DNA from: CAUZFZ01 sp963579025
GTDB taxonomy: Bacteria; Planctomycetota; Planctomycetia; Planctomycetales; Planctomycetaceae
Direction: 5' to 3'
DNA: 64,000 bases
NCBI GenBank assembly: GCA_963579025.1
Contig: CAUZFZ010000033.1
Span: 1-64,000 of the forward strand
Shown here: piece after piece, positions 26,874 to 35,479 of the stretch
Layout: each line of letters opens with the position of its first letter
Numbering within the stretch: the stretch's first letter is position 1
Made by a program: the position numbers and the translations under genes
Notes under the pieces: generated by a model
The model's database searches: none
Seen by the model: the letters and a program-made list of their open reading frames with translations, nothing else
What the model was told of the DNA's origin: nothing

Positions 26874-26900
26874 GGAACGTCGCGGAGTGGCACAATCTGA
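26874..26900 (+). promoter_or_regulatory. Candidate ECF-type promoter for the sigma operon
   Basis: GGAACGT (26874-26880), a 15-bp spacer and TCTGA (26896-26900) resemble the GGAACTT/TCTGA pattern known for sigma-E-like ECF promoters. It lies 11 bp after the cmk stop and about 195 bp before the ECF sigma start. Autoregulation is typical of ECF factors, but the specificity of this sigma is unknown and one such match can occur by chance. Confidence 0.3.
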
Positions 26901-27095
26901 GTCGATTTATGGTTGCGATGGCCCCCGTCCGGGCAGAATGTCGCGTGGACCTGGTCTTTCCTGCAATCATTGCTGCGATTCGATCTAACTCGTAGCTGCC
27001 TCGTGGTTTGCACACGATGAAGAGTGCTCTGACATTTTTCTGACAAAATCTGCGTGAAGAATGCGTACACAACGACCTTCACTCCAGCAGCGGAC

Positions 27096-27860
27096 ATGAA
27101 TTGTGATTCGCGTTCGCGAACTGGTGGGGGTGGTGGGGAACACGTTTTGACTGATTCCGAACTCGTGCAGCGTCTGCGGCTGCGAGATCCGGCGGCATTT
27201 CGGTGGCTCTCTGATAACCACTTGCCGTCGATCTGGCGATTCGTGTGCGTACGCGTGGACGGCGATCAGCACCTGGCGGAAGACATCGTCAGCGAAACGA
27301 TGCTGGCTCTGCTCGCGGCAGTGGGGGCAGATGCAGAGCCGGAATCAGATGTCGCGGCGCAACCACAAACCGGCACAGAGATCATGAATCCCGGAGGCTG
27401 GTTGCGGACAGTGGCAGCCAGAAAGGTGCAGGATCACTATCGAGCGGTGGCTCGCGTCCGGCACCTGATTGATGACGCGCGGGACGGGGCCGTCGAGACG
27501 TTCAACAAGGATGCGGCGGCCGACGACCCCGTGAAGCAAACCGAGCATCAGGAGCGTCGGGCGGAGATTCGAGACATCATGGATGAGTTGTGCGACCAGT
27601 ATCGGACAGCTCTGGAATGGAAATACCTGGAACGATTCAGCGTGCGTGAAATCGCGTCACGCTGGCAGACAACAGAAAAGGCGGTTGAATCCATTCTGTT
27701 CCGTGCACGCGGAGAATTCCGCAGCCGATTGAAACGCCGGGACCGACAGGAATCACCACCGCCAGCTTCCGCATCGCAGGGTCCGCGGAATGCAACACGG
27801 CAGCCTGACATGGAGTCGAAGCAAGTGCAGAAGTCGTCCCTCCCAGACCCAGCCATGTGA
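27096..27860 (+). CDS. ECF-type RNA polymerase sigma factor
   Basis: The product (254 residues from the ATG at 27096; a GTG at 27054 would add 14) has a sigma-2 region (ELVQRLRLRDPAAFRWLSDNHLPSIWRFV; DQHLAEDIVSETMLALL; GGWLRTVAARKVQDHYRA). An acidic linker follows, then a sigma-4 helix-turn-helix (LCDQYRTALEWKYLERFSVREIA; TTEKAVESILFRARGEFRSRL). There is no region 1 or 3, which defines the ECF group. The C-terminal 40 residues are polar and extra. The last codons overlap the next gene by four bases (ATGTGA), so translation is coupled to the fused membrane regulator, the likely anti-sigma. It probably directs transcription of the twelve-gene unit that follows. Confidence 0.9.
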   Translation: MNCDSRSRTGGGGGEHVLTDSELVQRLRLRDPAAFRWLSDNHLPSIWRFVCVRVDGDQHLAEDIVSETMLALLAAVGADAEPESDVAAQPQTGTEIMNPGGWLRTVAARKVQDHYRAVARVRHLIDDARDGAVETFNKDAAADDPVKQTEHQERRAEIRDIMDELCDQYRTALEWKYLERFSVREIASRWQTTEKAVESILFRARGEFRSRLKRRDRQESPPPASASQGPRNATRQPDMESKQVQKSSLPDPAM

Positions 27861-30430
27861 GCGACCTGATGAAACAAGATTTTGACAAACCGGACATGAC
27901 GTCCCCGGACGGGTTGTCGCCCGACGCGCTCGTATCGGATGCAGCAGATGATGCCGAACTGGCGCGTCTGGTCAGTGACGCCTACGAAGTTCCCGCTATT
28001 CCGCGGACGCTGTTGAAGCGGCTTGATCGTGGCGTCGAAGAACTCTGGGGAGTTACTCCGGGCGTGTCCCGTCGCGAATCCAGTGGCATTACGCGGTTTG
28101 CCAGCCGGGCAATTCGTAGGTTGCGGTCATGGCCGCTCGCCGCGGGTGTGGCAGTTGCGGTCGCTCTGGCAGTGATCTTTTCCGGCGGCGGCAATTCCTA
28201 CAGTTGGGCGGCAATGGTCGAAGCGCTCAGCCGGCAGTCGGTTGTGCAGATCGGTTCGGACAGTGATGCGACGGCGGTTCGCTGGCTGTCCGTTAAAGAA
28301 GGGCTTGTTGGCGAGCAATCGGCCACGGACTGGCGATTGCTGGACTTCCGCCGTGGAGTGGTACTGGAACGGTCCACCGATGAAACGCAGGTCCGTCGCC
28401 GCCAGGTGGACGGCCTGAAGCGAGTCGCGAGCCGTGATCACATGGTGATGGCACTGTTGACAGGGTCGAACCTTGACGAAACCGATCTCGTGCAGCGGAC
28501 TGACCTGAGTGTGCTAAGCGAACACTGGATCGCTGATGCTGATGAGGTGCAATTGTCGGTAACATTCGGCAACGGCGGCGCGTCCGGTACACCGGTACGA
28601 TTGAAGATCACACTGGACGGCAAGACGCACCTTCCGCTCGTCTGCGAGATTGTTGAAAGCAACGTGGTGCGCGAGCTGGTTGTTTCCTATCCCGCGACTG
28701 ACGTTGCCCAACTTGTCGCGACAGGTTTCCCCTCCGATCTACCCGTCGTAACGGTGGCGGGTGCATCAGTCGGTGAAGTCGCACTGGCGCCGACGGATCG
28801 AGAGGGAACCGGGATCGTCGACCCGGCGCCGGATCATGTTGCGACCGTTGTGAATGCCGACAACCAGCCGCGCGATGCTCCGGAGGATCGACCCTCGATC
28901 GGATCGGCGAGTCTTGTCTGGAAAGCAGTGCAGATTCCGGACGCTCCACGATCAGAAATCGTGAGCCATGTCGACGACGCACTGGCTAACTTCTGGCAGG
29001 ACAGCGGTTTTGAAACATCGCCTCCGGCAACGGATGCCGAACTTCTCAGACGGGCCTACCTTGATCTGGTTGGTCGGACGCCTTCCGTTAACGAAGTCCG
29101 CGACTGGCTGGCCGATTCGTCTGCGGACCGGTATCCAGCTCTGGTAAATCGTCTGCTCAACAGCCGCGACCACGCGACACACCTGGCAACCGTTTGGCGA
29201 ACATTCCTGCTTCCAGAAGGTGTTGACCTGGATCGCTACGGTGGTGTCGAGGCGTTTGATGAATGGCTCAGCGAGCAGTTCCAGGAGAACGTGCCATACG
29301 ATGAACTGGTCCGCCGTCTGATGCTGGCCGAGGGACGCCTGACGAAGTCCGGCCCGCTGCTGTTTTACACGGCACTCAAGCTGGACGCCGACCTGCTGGC
29401 CGCACGGACGGCTCGCGTGTTCCTCGGCATGCGTCTGGAATGTGCCCAGTGCCACGACGATCCTTTTGAGCCGTGGACTCAGGATGATTTCTGGAGCTAT
29501 GCGGCGTTCTTTGCTCGTATCTCTCGCCCGCAGGCTGCACTCGAAACTGTGTCGACCGTAATGCAGGTTCGTGATGTGGATCGCGGTGAAGTGATGCTCC
29601 CCGACACCGAAGACGTTGTACCGCCCCGGTTCCTTGATGGAACGGCCGTCGACGAGTCGCCAGAAGCCGAAGCGCGTCGGCATCAACTCGCCAAGTGGCT
29701 GACCGGCCCCAGTAATCCGTACTTCGCTCGTGCCGCGGCCAACCGTGTGTGGGCACATCTCGTCGGCCGTGGGATTGTCGATCCCGTTGATGGTTTTGGG
29801 GAACGCAACGTCCCACGATCTCCGGAGTTACTCGATCTTCTGGCGGGGCACTTCATCGACGGCGGCTTCAACCTGCGTGAACAGTTCCGAGCAGTCGCAC
29901 TGTCTCGGGCCTATCGCCTGTCGAGCGGATCTGAAGAGACGGACCCGGAGCGGATGGACTACTTCGCTCAGATGAATGTCAAAACTCTGACCGCTGAACA
30001 GGTTTACGACTGCATCACCGTCGCGACGATGCTGGTCTCTGAAAACGGGTCCGGGATGACTATCGAGCGAGTCGGTAACAGCAGCCGCGAAGATTTCCTG
30101 CAAACGTTCCGTACACCGTCAGGGAAGCCAACGGAATACCAGGGCGGCATTCCACAGGCCCTGACTCTGATGAACGGCACGTTGATCGCGGACGCCACTG
30201 GCCTGGCCAGCAGCGGATTGCTGAAGACCCTGGAAGCTCCGTTCTTTACGGACGATCAGCGAATCGAAGTCCTGTATCTGGCCACTTTGTCGCGGCCACC
30301 CAGTACATCCGAGTGGGATGTACTGAAACAGTACGTCAACGATCGCGACGACGGAATCAGCATCCAGGAACCACTCGCAGACATTCTGTGGGCGCTCCTG
30401 AATGGGGCCGAGTTCACAATGAATCATTAA
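27857..30430 (+). CDS. Anti-sigma-like membrane protein fused to DUF1549/DUF1553
   Basis: A GTG at 27857 overlaps the sigma gene by four bases; an ATG lies four codons in. In the 857-residue product, residues 1-90 are cytoplasmic and acidic then basic (AELARLVSDAYEVPAIPRTLLKRLDRG), as in the N-terminus of anti-sigma factors. One TM helix is at about 92-109. Residues 115-300 form an extracytoplasmic MucB/RseB-like beta domain (MVEALSRQSVVQIG; RLKITLDGKTHLPLVCEIVE). DUF1549 spans about 370-570 with a CAQCH site at 529-533, and DUF1553 about 600-857 (YFARAAANRVWAHLVGRGIVDP; ILWALLNGAEFTMNH). The layout joins a surface module directly to a sigma regulator. The anti-sigma role is inferred from position and topology; no zinc-binding HxxxCxxC motif is present. 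Confidence 0.8.
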   Translation: MSDLMKQDFDKPDMTSPDGLSPDALVSDAADDAELARLVSDAYEVPAIPRTLLKRLDRGVEELWGVTPGVSRRESSGITRFASRAIRRLRSWPLAAGVAVAVALAVIFSGGGNSYSWAAMVEALSRQSVVQIGSDSDATAVRWLSVKEGLVGEQSATDWRLLDFRRGVVLERSTDETQVRRRQVDGLKRVASRDHMVMALLTGSNLDETDLVQRTDLSVLSEHWIADADEVQLSVTFGNGGASGTPVRLKITLDGKTHLPLVCEIVESNVVRELVVSYPATDVAQLVATGFPSDLPVVTVAGASVGEVALAPTDREGTGIVDPAPDHVATVVNADNQPRDAPEDRPSIGSASLVWKAVQIPDAPRSEIVSHVDDALANFWQDSGFETSPPATDAELLRRAYLDLVGRTPSVNEVRDWLADSSADRYPALVNRLLNSRDHATHLATVWRTFLLPEGVDLDRYGGVEAFDEWLSEQFQENVPYDELVRRLMLAEGRLTKSGPLLFYTALKLDADLLAARTARVFLGMRLECAQCHDDPFEPWTQDDFWSYAAFFARISRPQAALETVSTVMQVRDVDRGEVMLPDTEDVVPPRFLDGTAVDESPEAEARRHQLAKWLTGPSNPYFARAAANRVWAHLVGRGIVDPVDGFGERNVPRSPELLDLLAGHFIDGGFNLREQFRAVALSRAYRLSSGSEETDPERMDYFAQMNVKTLTAEQVYDCITVATMLVSENGSGMTIERVGNSSREDFLQTFRTPSGKPTEYQGGIPQALTLMNGTLIADATGLASSGLLKTLEAPFFTDDQRIEVLYLATLSRPPSTSEWDVLKQYVNDRDDGISIQEPLADILWALLNGAEFTMNH

Positions 30431-30442
30431 TCCGAGTCACCT

Positions 30443-31123
30443 GTGCGAACACTTCTATCCACTGCGCTCGTAGCGGCAATTGCTGGTGTCGTCGTTGGCG
30501 ACGAATCCGAGGTTGTCACGATCGACAACTGGGGAGTTGTTGTCGATCCCGACAACGACTGCAAAGTCGCCGCGGCTGACGGCAAAGTCACGATCACCGT
30601 TCCGGGCGCACTGCACGATCTGAACAAACGCAATGGAATGAACGCCCCTCGTGTCCTTCAGGAAGTGGTCGGCGATTTTCAACTCACCGTTAAAGTAACG
30701 GGAGAATTCAAGCCAGGCCCTGAAAGCACTCTTTCATCCGGTCTGCGATTTAACAGTGGCGGGTTACTGCTGTGGCATGACGAGGAAAACTACATCCGCC
30801 TGGAGCGGAACATCATGGTCTCTGGCACCAGTACATATTGCCTCCCGCCACTGTGCGAAATCTTTTCCGAGGGCAAATACCGCGGCATCAACAAGTCGCC
30901 CACGGCAGAGCCGTATTTCCAGGGAGCATCGACCTGGCTGCGTCTGAAGCGTGAAGGCGACTATTTCAGACCTGCATTAAGTCACGATGGTGAAATATGG
31001 GAAGAATTGAAGCGAACCGAGGTCATCCTGCCCGACAAGCTGTTGATCGGCGTTTCCGCAATTAATACCAGCAGCACTGCTCACACAGTGACCTTTGAAA
31101 GTCTTAGCGTGATCAAGGGCTGA
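30443..31123 (+). CDS. Exported DUF1349 (concanavalin-like) protein
   Basis: A GTG start 12 bp after the previous stop gives 226 residues with a short signal peptide (MRTLLSTALVAAIAGVVVG). The rest is a single beta-sandwich with the DUF1349 pattern: DFQLTVKVTGEF, SSGLRFNSGGLLLWHDEENYIRLER, WLRLKREGDYFRPALSHDGEIWEEL, and a final VTFESLSVIKG. Members resemble glucanase/lectin jelly rolls and are thought to bind or process sugars, but catalytic residues are not evident. It is probably a periplasmic or surface component of the operon. Confidence 0.8.
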   Translation: MRTLLSTALVAAIAGVVVGDESEVVTIDNWGVVVDPDNDCKVAAADGKVTITVPGALHDLNKRNGMNAPRVLQEVVGDFQLTVKVTGEFKPGPESTLSSGLRFNSGGLLLWHDEENYIRLERNIMVSGTSTYCLPPLCEIFSEGKYRGINKSPTAEPYFQGASTWLRLKREGDYFRPALSHDGEIWEELKRTEVILPDKLLIGVSAINTSSTAHTVTFESLSVIKG

Positions 31124-31158
31124 TCACAGTTTACGTGAGAAACACAAGGCGGATCGAA

Positions 31159-32493
31159 ATGAGTGTAAGAATCTCGCGACGACAATTGTTGAAGTCCGTG
31201 GCAGTGGGAACAGCCGGCGCGAGCGCCAGTGGCTGGTTTCCGGCTCTGGCAGATCAGCTGACTGATGATCCGAAGCGGACCCGTCACTGTGTGCTGCTCT
31301 GGATGAGTGGCGGACCAACTCAAACGGACACATGGGATTTGAAGCCGGAACATGAAAACGGCGGCGAATTCAAAGAAATCGACACGAATGCTCCAGGCCT
31401 GCGATTCAGTGAGCACCTGCCAAAACTCGCCACAATGGGAGACAAACTGGCCGTGTTGCGGGGTCTGAGTACACGCGAGGGTGACCACGGTCGCGGCACC
31501 TATCTGATGCGCACCGGTCATGTTCCGATGGAGTCGATTCAATATCCAAGCATTGGTGCGTCACTTGCCAACCAGCTTGGGGCAAGTGCTCAACGAATTG
31601 GTTTGCCCGCGAATGTCTCTATTGGAGCTTTTCGCGCATTTAACCAGGAAGCGTTTGGTCCAGGCTTCCTGGGAACGCGTTGCGGGCCGCTCATGGTTGG
31701 CGCGACAGACATCCCCGGAGCCATCCAGAATGCTGGAGGATTCCCACAACTGAAAGTGAAGGATTTGGAATTGACTGCCGGTATCACAGAAGGCCGAATG
31801 GGGAAAAGACTCGCGCTATGGAAACGCCTGCAGTCCGAGTTCATTGCGACGCACGGTGCTGGTGCTCCAAAGACTCACAATCTTGTTTACCAGGGGGCAG
31901 TCAACCTGATGAATAGTGAGGACGCAGGAGCCTTTAACCTGGCCGAAGAAAAGGATGAGATTCGAGAAGAATACGGCAATTCCGTGTTTGGTCAGGGATG
32001 TCTGTTGGCTCGACGGTTGATTGAACGCGGCGTTCCGTTTGTAGAAGTATCACTGGGTACAAGCAGTGGCGGAGCTGGCTGGGATACACACTCCGACAAC
32101 TTCAACCAGGTACGCCAGTTGTCAGGCAGCCTGGATGCTGGCTGGGCAACGCTTATGAAGGAACTGGACGAACGTGGATTACTCGAGTCGACAACGATTC
32201 TGTGGATGGGTGAATTTGGCCGAACACCGCAGATCAATGGAAGCACTGGCCGCGATCATTTTCCGAACGCGTGGTCCTGCGTGCTGGGTGGTGGTGGAAT
32301 TGCCGGCGGACAGGCTTACGGGAAAACGAGCGAAGATGGCATGGAAGTGATTGAAAACGAGGTGGGTTCGGAGGACGTCCTGGCGACATTGTGCTCCGCG
32401 CTGGGTGTTCGGCCGGGAACGATGCAGATGTCAAACACCGGCCGGCCGATCCCGGTTGCGGATGCTTCACCGATTGAGGCCTTATTGGCATGA
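31159..32493 (+). CDS. Tat-exported DUF1501 protein
   Basis: The ATG at 31159 opens MSVRISRRQLLKSVAVGTAGASA, a clear twin-arginine signal; the frame extends eight codons upstream without a better start. The 444-residue length is typical for DUF1501. Key segments are VLLWMSGGPTQTDTWDLKPE, LAVLRGLSTREGDHGRGTYLMRTG, GWDTHSDNF, TILWMGEFGRTPQINGSTGRDHFPNAW and LCSALGVRPG. It folds before export and presumably acts with the DUF1549/DUF1553 proteins of the same operon. It lies 35 bp after the DUF1349 gene and overlaps the next gene by four bases. Confidence 0.92.
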   Translation: MSVRISRRQLLKSVAVGTAGASASGWFPALADQLTDDPKRTRHCVLLWMSGGPTQTDTWDLKPEHENGGEFKEIDTNAPGLRFSEHLPKLATMGDKLAVLRGLSTREGDHGRGTYLMRTGHVPMESIQYPSIGASLANQLGASAQRIGLPANVSIGAFRAFNQEAFGPGFLGTRCGPLMVGATDIPGAIQNAGGFPQLKVKDLELTAGITEGRMGKRLALWKRLQSEFIATHGAGAPKTHNLVYQGAVNLMNSEDAGAFNLAEEKDEIREEYGNSVFGQGCLLARRLIERGVPFVEVSLGTSSGGAGWDTHSDNFNQVRQLSGSLDAGWATLMKELDERGLLESTTILWMGEFGRTPQINGSTGRDHFPNAWSCVLGGGGIAGGQAYGKTSEDGMEVIENEVGSEDVLATLCSALGVRPGTMQMSNTGRPIPVADASPIEALLA

Positions 32494-34280
32494 CAGCACG
32501 CATCTGGCTGACAACGGCAGTGATCACTGCTGCAACGGCAATCGCGGTGAGCGATGAGTCTGATACTACGGAGCAACCACGACTGCTCGTCCCGGCTCGC
32601 GTGCTGCGGCCCGCTCCTGCGCCGGAAGCGGATGACGACAGTGAACCTGAAGCTGCCATGACAGACACGGCGACGGAAGACATGTCTGGTGGAGTCTCTC
32701 CGCAGTATCAAAGTCGACGAATTCCGCAGCCACGTGTCGCACCAGAAGAACCGTATGTGCGTTTCGTTCTGCCGCTGCCGGGCCAGCCTGTCCTCGTCGA
32801 AGCAAGCCTGACAATTGATGGACTCCCGTTTCGCATGATCCGCGAACAGCGGGTTGGTCAGATTCTCGCCGAGCTTGCGAAGCCGCCGGAAGTCGATGTG
32901 GTCAATCCGGAAGTTGCAGAAACCACAACTACGGGTGTGGAGTCCACCGAGGACGCCGCAAGCGACTCGCCCGCTGAAACCAAGCCGGCTGAGGAAACTG
33001 ACGTGACTGCCGGAGCTGACTCGCCCGACGAAGCTGAAGAACCTGCTGAGACCGATCCGGCTGCGGAAGAAGCTTCAGAATCAGAAGAAGACGCACCGCC
33101 GTCTGCTCCGCCTCGGGACAATTCCATTACCGGTCGGTTGCGCCGCTACGCTGCGGCAACTCGGCGGACTCCCACGCGTGATGAGGTCCGCTGGCTTCTG
33201 ACGAACTGGGCTGACGGTCCGACTTTGCTGCTGCTGAACGAGAACTTTCAACGCATCCGTGGCCGGCAGATGCCGGTGTTCAAAATCCTCGACCGTGACG
33301 AGGATGGCGTGCTCTCGGACGTCGAGCTGGCACAAGTGCAGGCGACACTGTTGCGCTACGACCGCGATCAGAACGACCTGCTGTCCTTTGCCGAAATCGC
33401 GGCGGCTGCAGATCGGACGCCTGATCCAACCAAAGTCGCACGCGTGCCGCCTCCAATGATCCCCCTTGCTGACCTGGCGAATCCACAGGCGTGGCAGCGT
33501 CTGATCGAGTGTTACTCGACGAACGATGTCGATGGGAATCAGCAGTGGCAGGCTCGGTTTGATGCTGATGGCAGTGGAAGCATTGACGAGTCGGAACTGG
33601 CCAGATTGCAGACGATGGATTCGGACATTCGGTTGGACGTCGCGTTCGACTCAAACAACGCAGCCGATTCGGAAATTGAAGTCGTAGACATTGTGTCCTC
33701 GCTCGGCCAAGTTTCCGCGGAAATTCGCGGTGGTGCAGTCCTTCTTCAGATCTCTGGCACGCTGGTCGAATTCTCGGCTGTCCAGATGGAAACCGGCAGC
33801 GGCTCAGACCAGGTTTCCATGGGAGCCGTCCGTGATGGGTATCCAATGTTGCCCGAACTCGACCTCAACAACGACGGCCGTTTGACGCTGCGTGAACTTT
33901 GGCACGTCCCGGAATTGCTCAGTGCGTTTGATGGTGATCAGGACGGCCAAATCACACATGGAGAACTTCCGCAAACGCTGCGAGTCTCATTCGGATACGG
34001 CCCGACGGTCCATGAACACCTTGCAACAGTCCGATCTGTTCATCCGCCTGCGAGTGGACCGAAAGTGACGCCTCCCGACTGGTTTGTGCGTAGCGATGTC
34101 AACGCGGACGGTGACCTGACTGTACGTGAGTTTCTGGGAAACAAAGAGCAGTTTGCGAAACTCGATTTTGACGGAGACGGGTTGCTGAGTGCGGCCGAAG
34201 CGGCTCGCAGCGAAAAGGAAAAGGCTGAATCGAAAACCGTTCCGGTGAAGCCGCCCGACGAAAAGCCGACAACGGATTGA
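32490..34280 (+). CDS. Exported seven-EF-hand calcium-binding-type protein
   Basis: The gene starts in a four-base overlap with the DUF1501 gene. The 596-residue product has a signal peptide (1-20) and a Pro/Glu/Ala-rich stretch with low complexity (about 130-215). Seven EF-hand-like loops follow, beginning near residues 268 (DRDEDGVLSDVEL), 291, 358 (DADGSGSIDESEL), 458 (DLNNDGRLTLREL), 481 (DGDQDGQITHGEL), 536 (DVNADGDLTVREF) and 559 (DFDGDGLLSAAEA). Most keep the acidic residues at loop positions 1, 3, 5 and 12, so calcium binding is likely. Loop 291 has Asn-Asp instead of Asp-Gly. It is probably periplasmic or surface-exposed, perhaps a structural or sensing part of the assembly. Confidence 0.85.
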   Translation: MTARIWLTTAVITAATAIAVSDESDTTEQPRLLVPARVLRPAPAPEADDDSEPEAAMTDTATEDMSGGVSPQYQSRRIPQPRVAPEEPYVRFVLPLPGQPVLVEASLTIDGLPFRMIREQRVGQILAELAKPPEVDVVNPEVAETTTTGVESTEDAASDSPAETKPAEETDVTAGADSPDEAEEPAETDPAAEEASESEEDAPPSAPPRDNSITGRLRRYAAATRRTPTRDEVRWLLTNWADGPTLLLLNENFQRIRGRQMPVFKILDRDEDGVLSDVELAQVQATLLRYDRDQNDLLSFAEIAAAADRTPDPTKVARVPPPMIPLADLANPQAWQRLIECYSTNDVDGNQQWQARFDADGSGSIDESELARLQTMDSDIRLDVAFDSNNAADSEIEVVDIVSSLGQVSAEIRGGAVLLQISGTLVEFSAVQMETGSGSDQVSMGAVRDGYPMLPELDLNNDGRLTLRELWHVPELLSAFDGDQDGQITHGELPQTLRVSFGYGPTVHEHLATVRSVHPPASGPKVTPPDWFVRSDVNADGDLTVREFLGNKEQFAKLDFDGDGLLSAAEAARSEKEKAESKTVPVKPPDEKPTTD

Positions 34281-34359
34281 CCGCTACCGCGACGACACGA
34301 GCGTCAACGAGTCAGAACACAGGATTGAAGTACGACTCCCAACCGGGAAACAACTGACC

Positions 34360-35454
34360 ATGAGTCGAATTGAATCAAACTCACCAGTGGCTGCTCAGGA
34401 TGTTGCCGCCGGCAATGGCCGTACCCGAGCGAAGTCCGACGCTCCGAGTTCGGTCGACATTGCCGACGCGGTGGACAAGCTGCACGAGCAGGTCAATGAA
34501 CTGCGCCGCCAGCTTGGTGGTGTGATCGTCGGGCTTGATCAGGTGTCCGAGCAGCTCATGATCGGTCTGCTTTGCCGCGGACACTGCATGTTGCAGGGAA
34601 TGCCGGGTCTGGCGAAGACACTGCTGGTTTCCACGATGGCATCTGTGCTGGACATGAACTTTCGGCGGATTCAGTTTACTCCGGACCTGATGCCGGGTGA
34701 CATAACAGGCACGGAAATCCTCGAAGAGGATCACACGACCGGGAAGCGAATCTTTCGGTTCGTCGAAGGGCCACTGTTCGGGAATGTGATTCTGGCCGAC
34801 GAAATCAACCGTACGCCGCCGAAGACTCAGAGCGCCTTGCTGGAAGCCATGCAGGAACGGCAACTCACGATCTGCGGTCAGACTTATCAGTTGCCGGATC
34901 CATTCTTCGTACTGGCGACGCAGAACCCGGTTGAGACCGAAGGGACGTACCCGTTGCCGGAAGCTCAGCTTGACCGGTTCCTGCTCAAGATTCGCGTCGA
35001 GTATCCCAGCCGTGCCGAAGAGCTCGAAATCGCCCGGCGACAAACGACCGACTACAGCTTCGAGACAAGTACCGTGCTGACCATTGAGGACATGCACGCG
35101 ATGCAGTCTCTGGTTCGCAGCGTTGTGGTTGCGGATCACGTCTACAACGCGGCTCTCGATCTGGTGCGAGCAACACGACCGGAAGAGGACGCTCTGCCGG
35201 CCGAACTGCATAACATGGTCCAATGGGGAGCCGGCCCTCGGGCCACGATCGCACTGCTGATGGCGGCGAAGGCGCGGGCGTTACTTAAACGTCGCTGTCA
35301 CGCAACGACGGCCGACCTGGCGGCTGTGGCTCTCCCGGTGCTGCGACATCGCATCATTCTGACGTTCAACGCAGAGGCTGCGGGTGTCGATGCGGACTCG
35401 GTGTTGAATCGCATCGTCCGGGAAACAAAGTCCATCCAGACACAAGAGGCGTAG
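34360..35454 (+). CDS. MoxR-family AAA+ ATPase
   Basis: The 364-residue product has Walker A GMPGLAKT (residues 80-87) and Walker B VILADEIN (143-150). Sensor 1 reads VLATQNPVE, followed by EGTYPLPEAQLDRFLLKI, and there is a C-terminal lid domain with RATIALLMAAKARALL. The EINRTPPKTQSALLEAMQE wording is diagnostic of MoxR. MoxR ATPases work with DUF58 and von Willebrand factor A proteins to insert metals or remodel protein complexes. Here DUF58 and two VWA genes follow directly, giving the classic MoxR-DUF58-VWA arrangement. An N-terminal extension of about 40 polar residues precedes the core. Confidence 0.95.
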   Translation: MSRIESNSPVAAQDVAAGNGRTRAKSDAPSSVDIADAVDKLHEQVNELRRQLGGVIVGLDQVSEQLMIGLLCRGHCMLQGMPGLAKTLLVSTMASVLDMNFRRIQFTPDLMPGDITGTEILEEDHTTGKRIFRFVEGPLFGNVILADEINRTPPKTQSALLEAMQERQLTICGQTYQLPDPFFVLATQNPVETEGTYPLPEAQLDRFLLKIRVEYPSRAEELEIARRQTTDYSFETSTVLTIEDMHAMQSLVRSVVVADHVYNAALDLVRATRPEEDALPAELHNMVQWGAGPRATIALLMAAKARALLKRRCHATTADLAAVALPVLRHRIILTFNAEAAGVDADSVLNRIVRETKSIQTQEA

Positions 35455-35479
35455 GTCAGACAGCGTTTCGTCCTTACTG

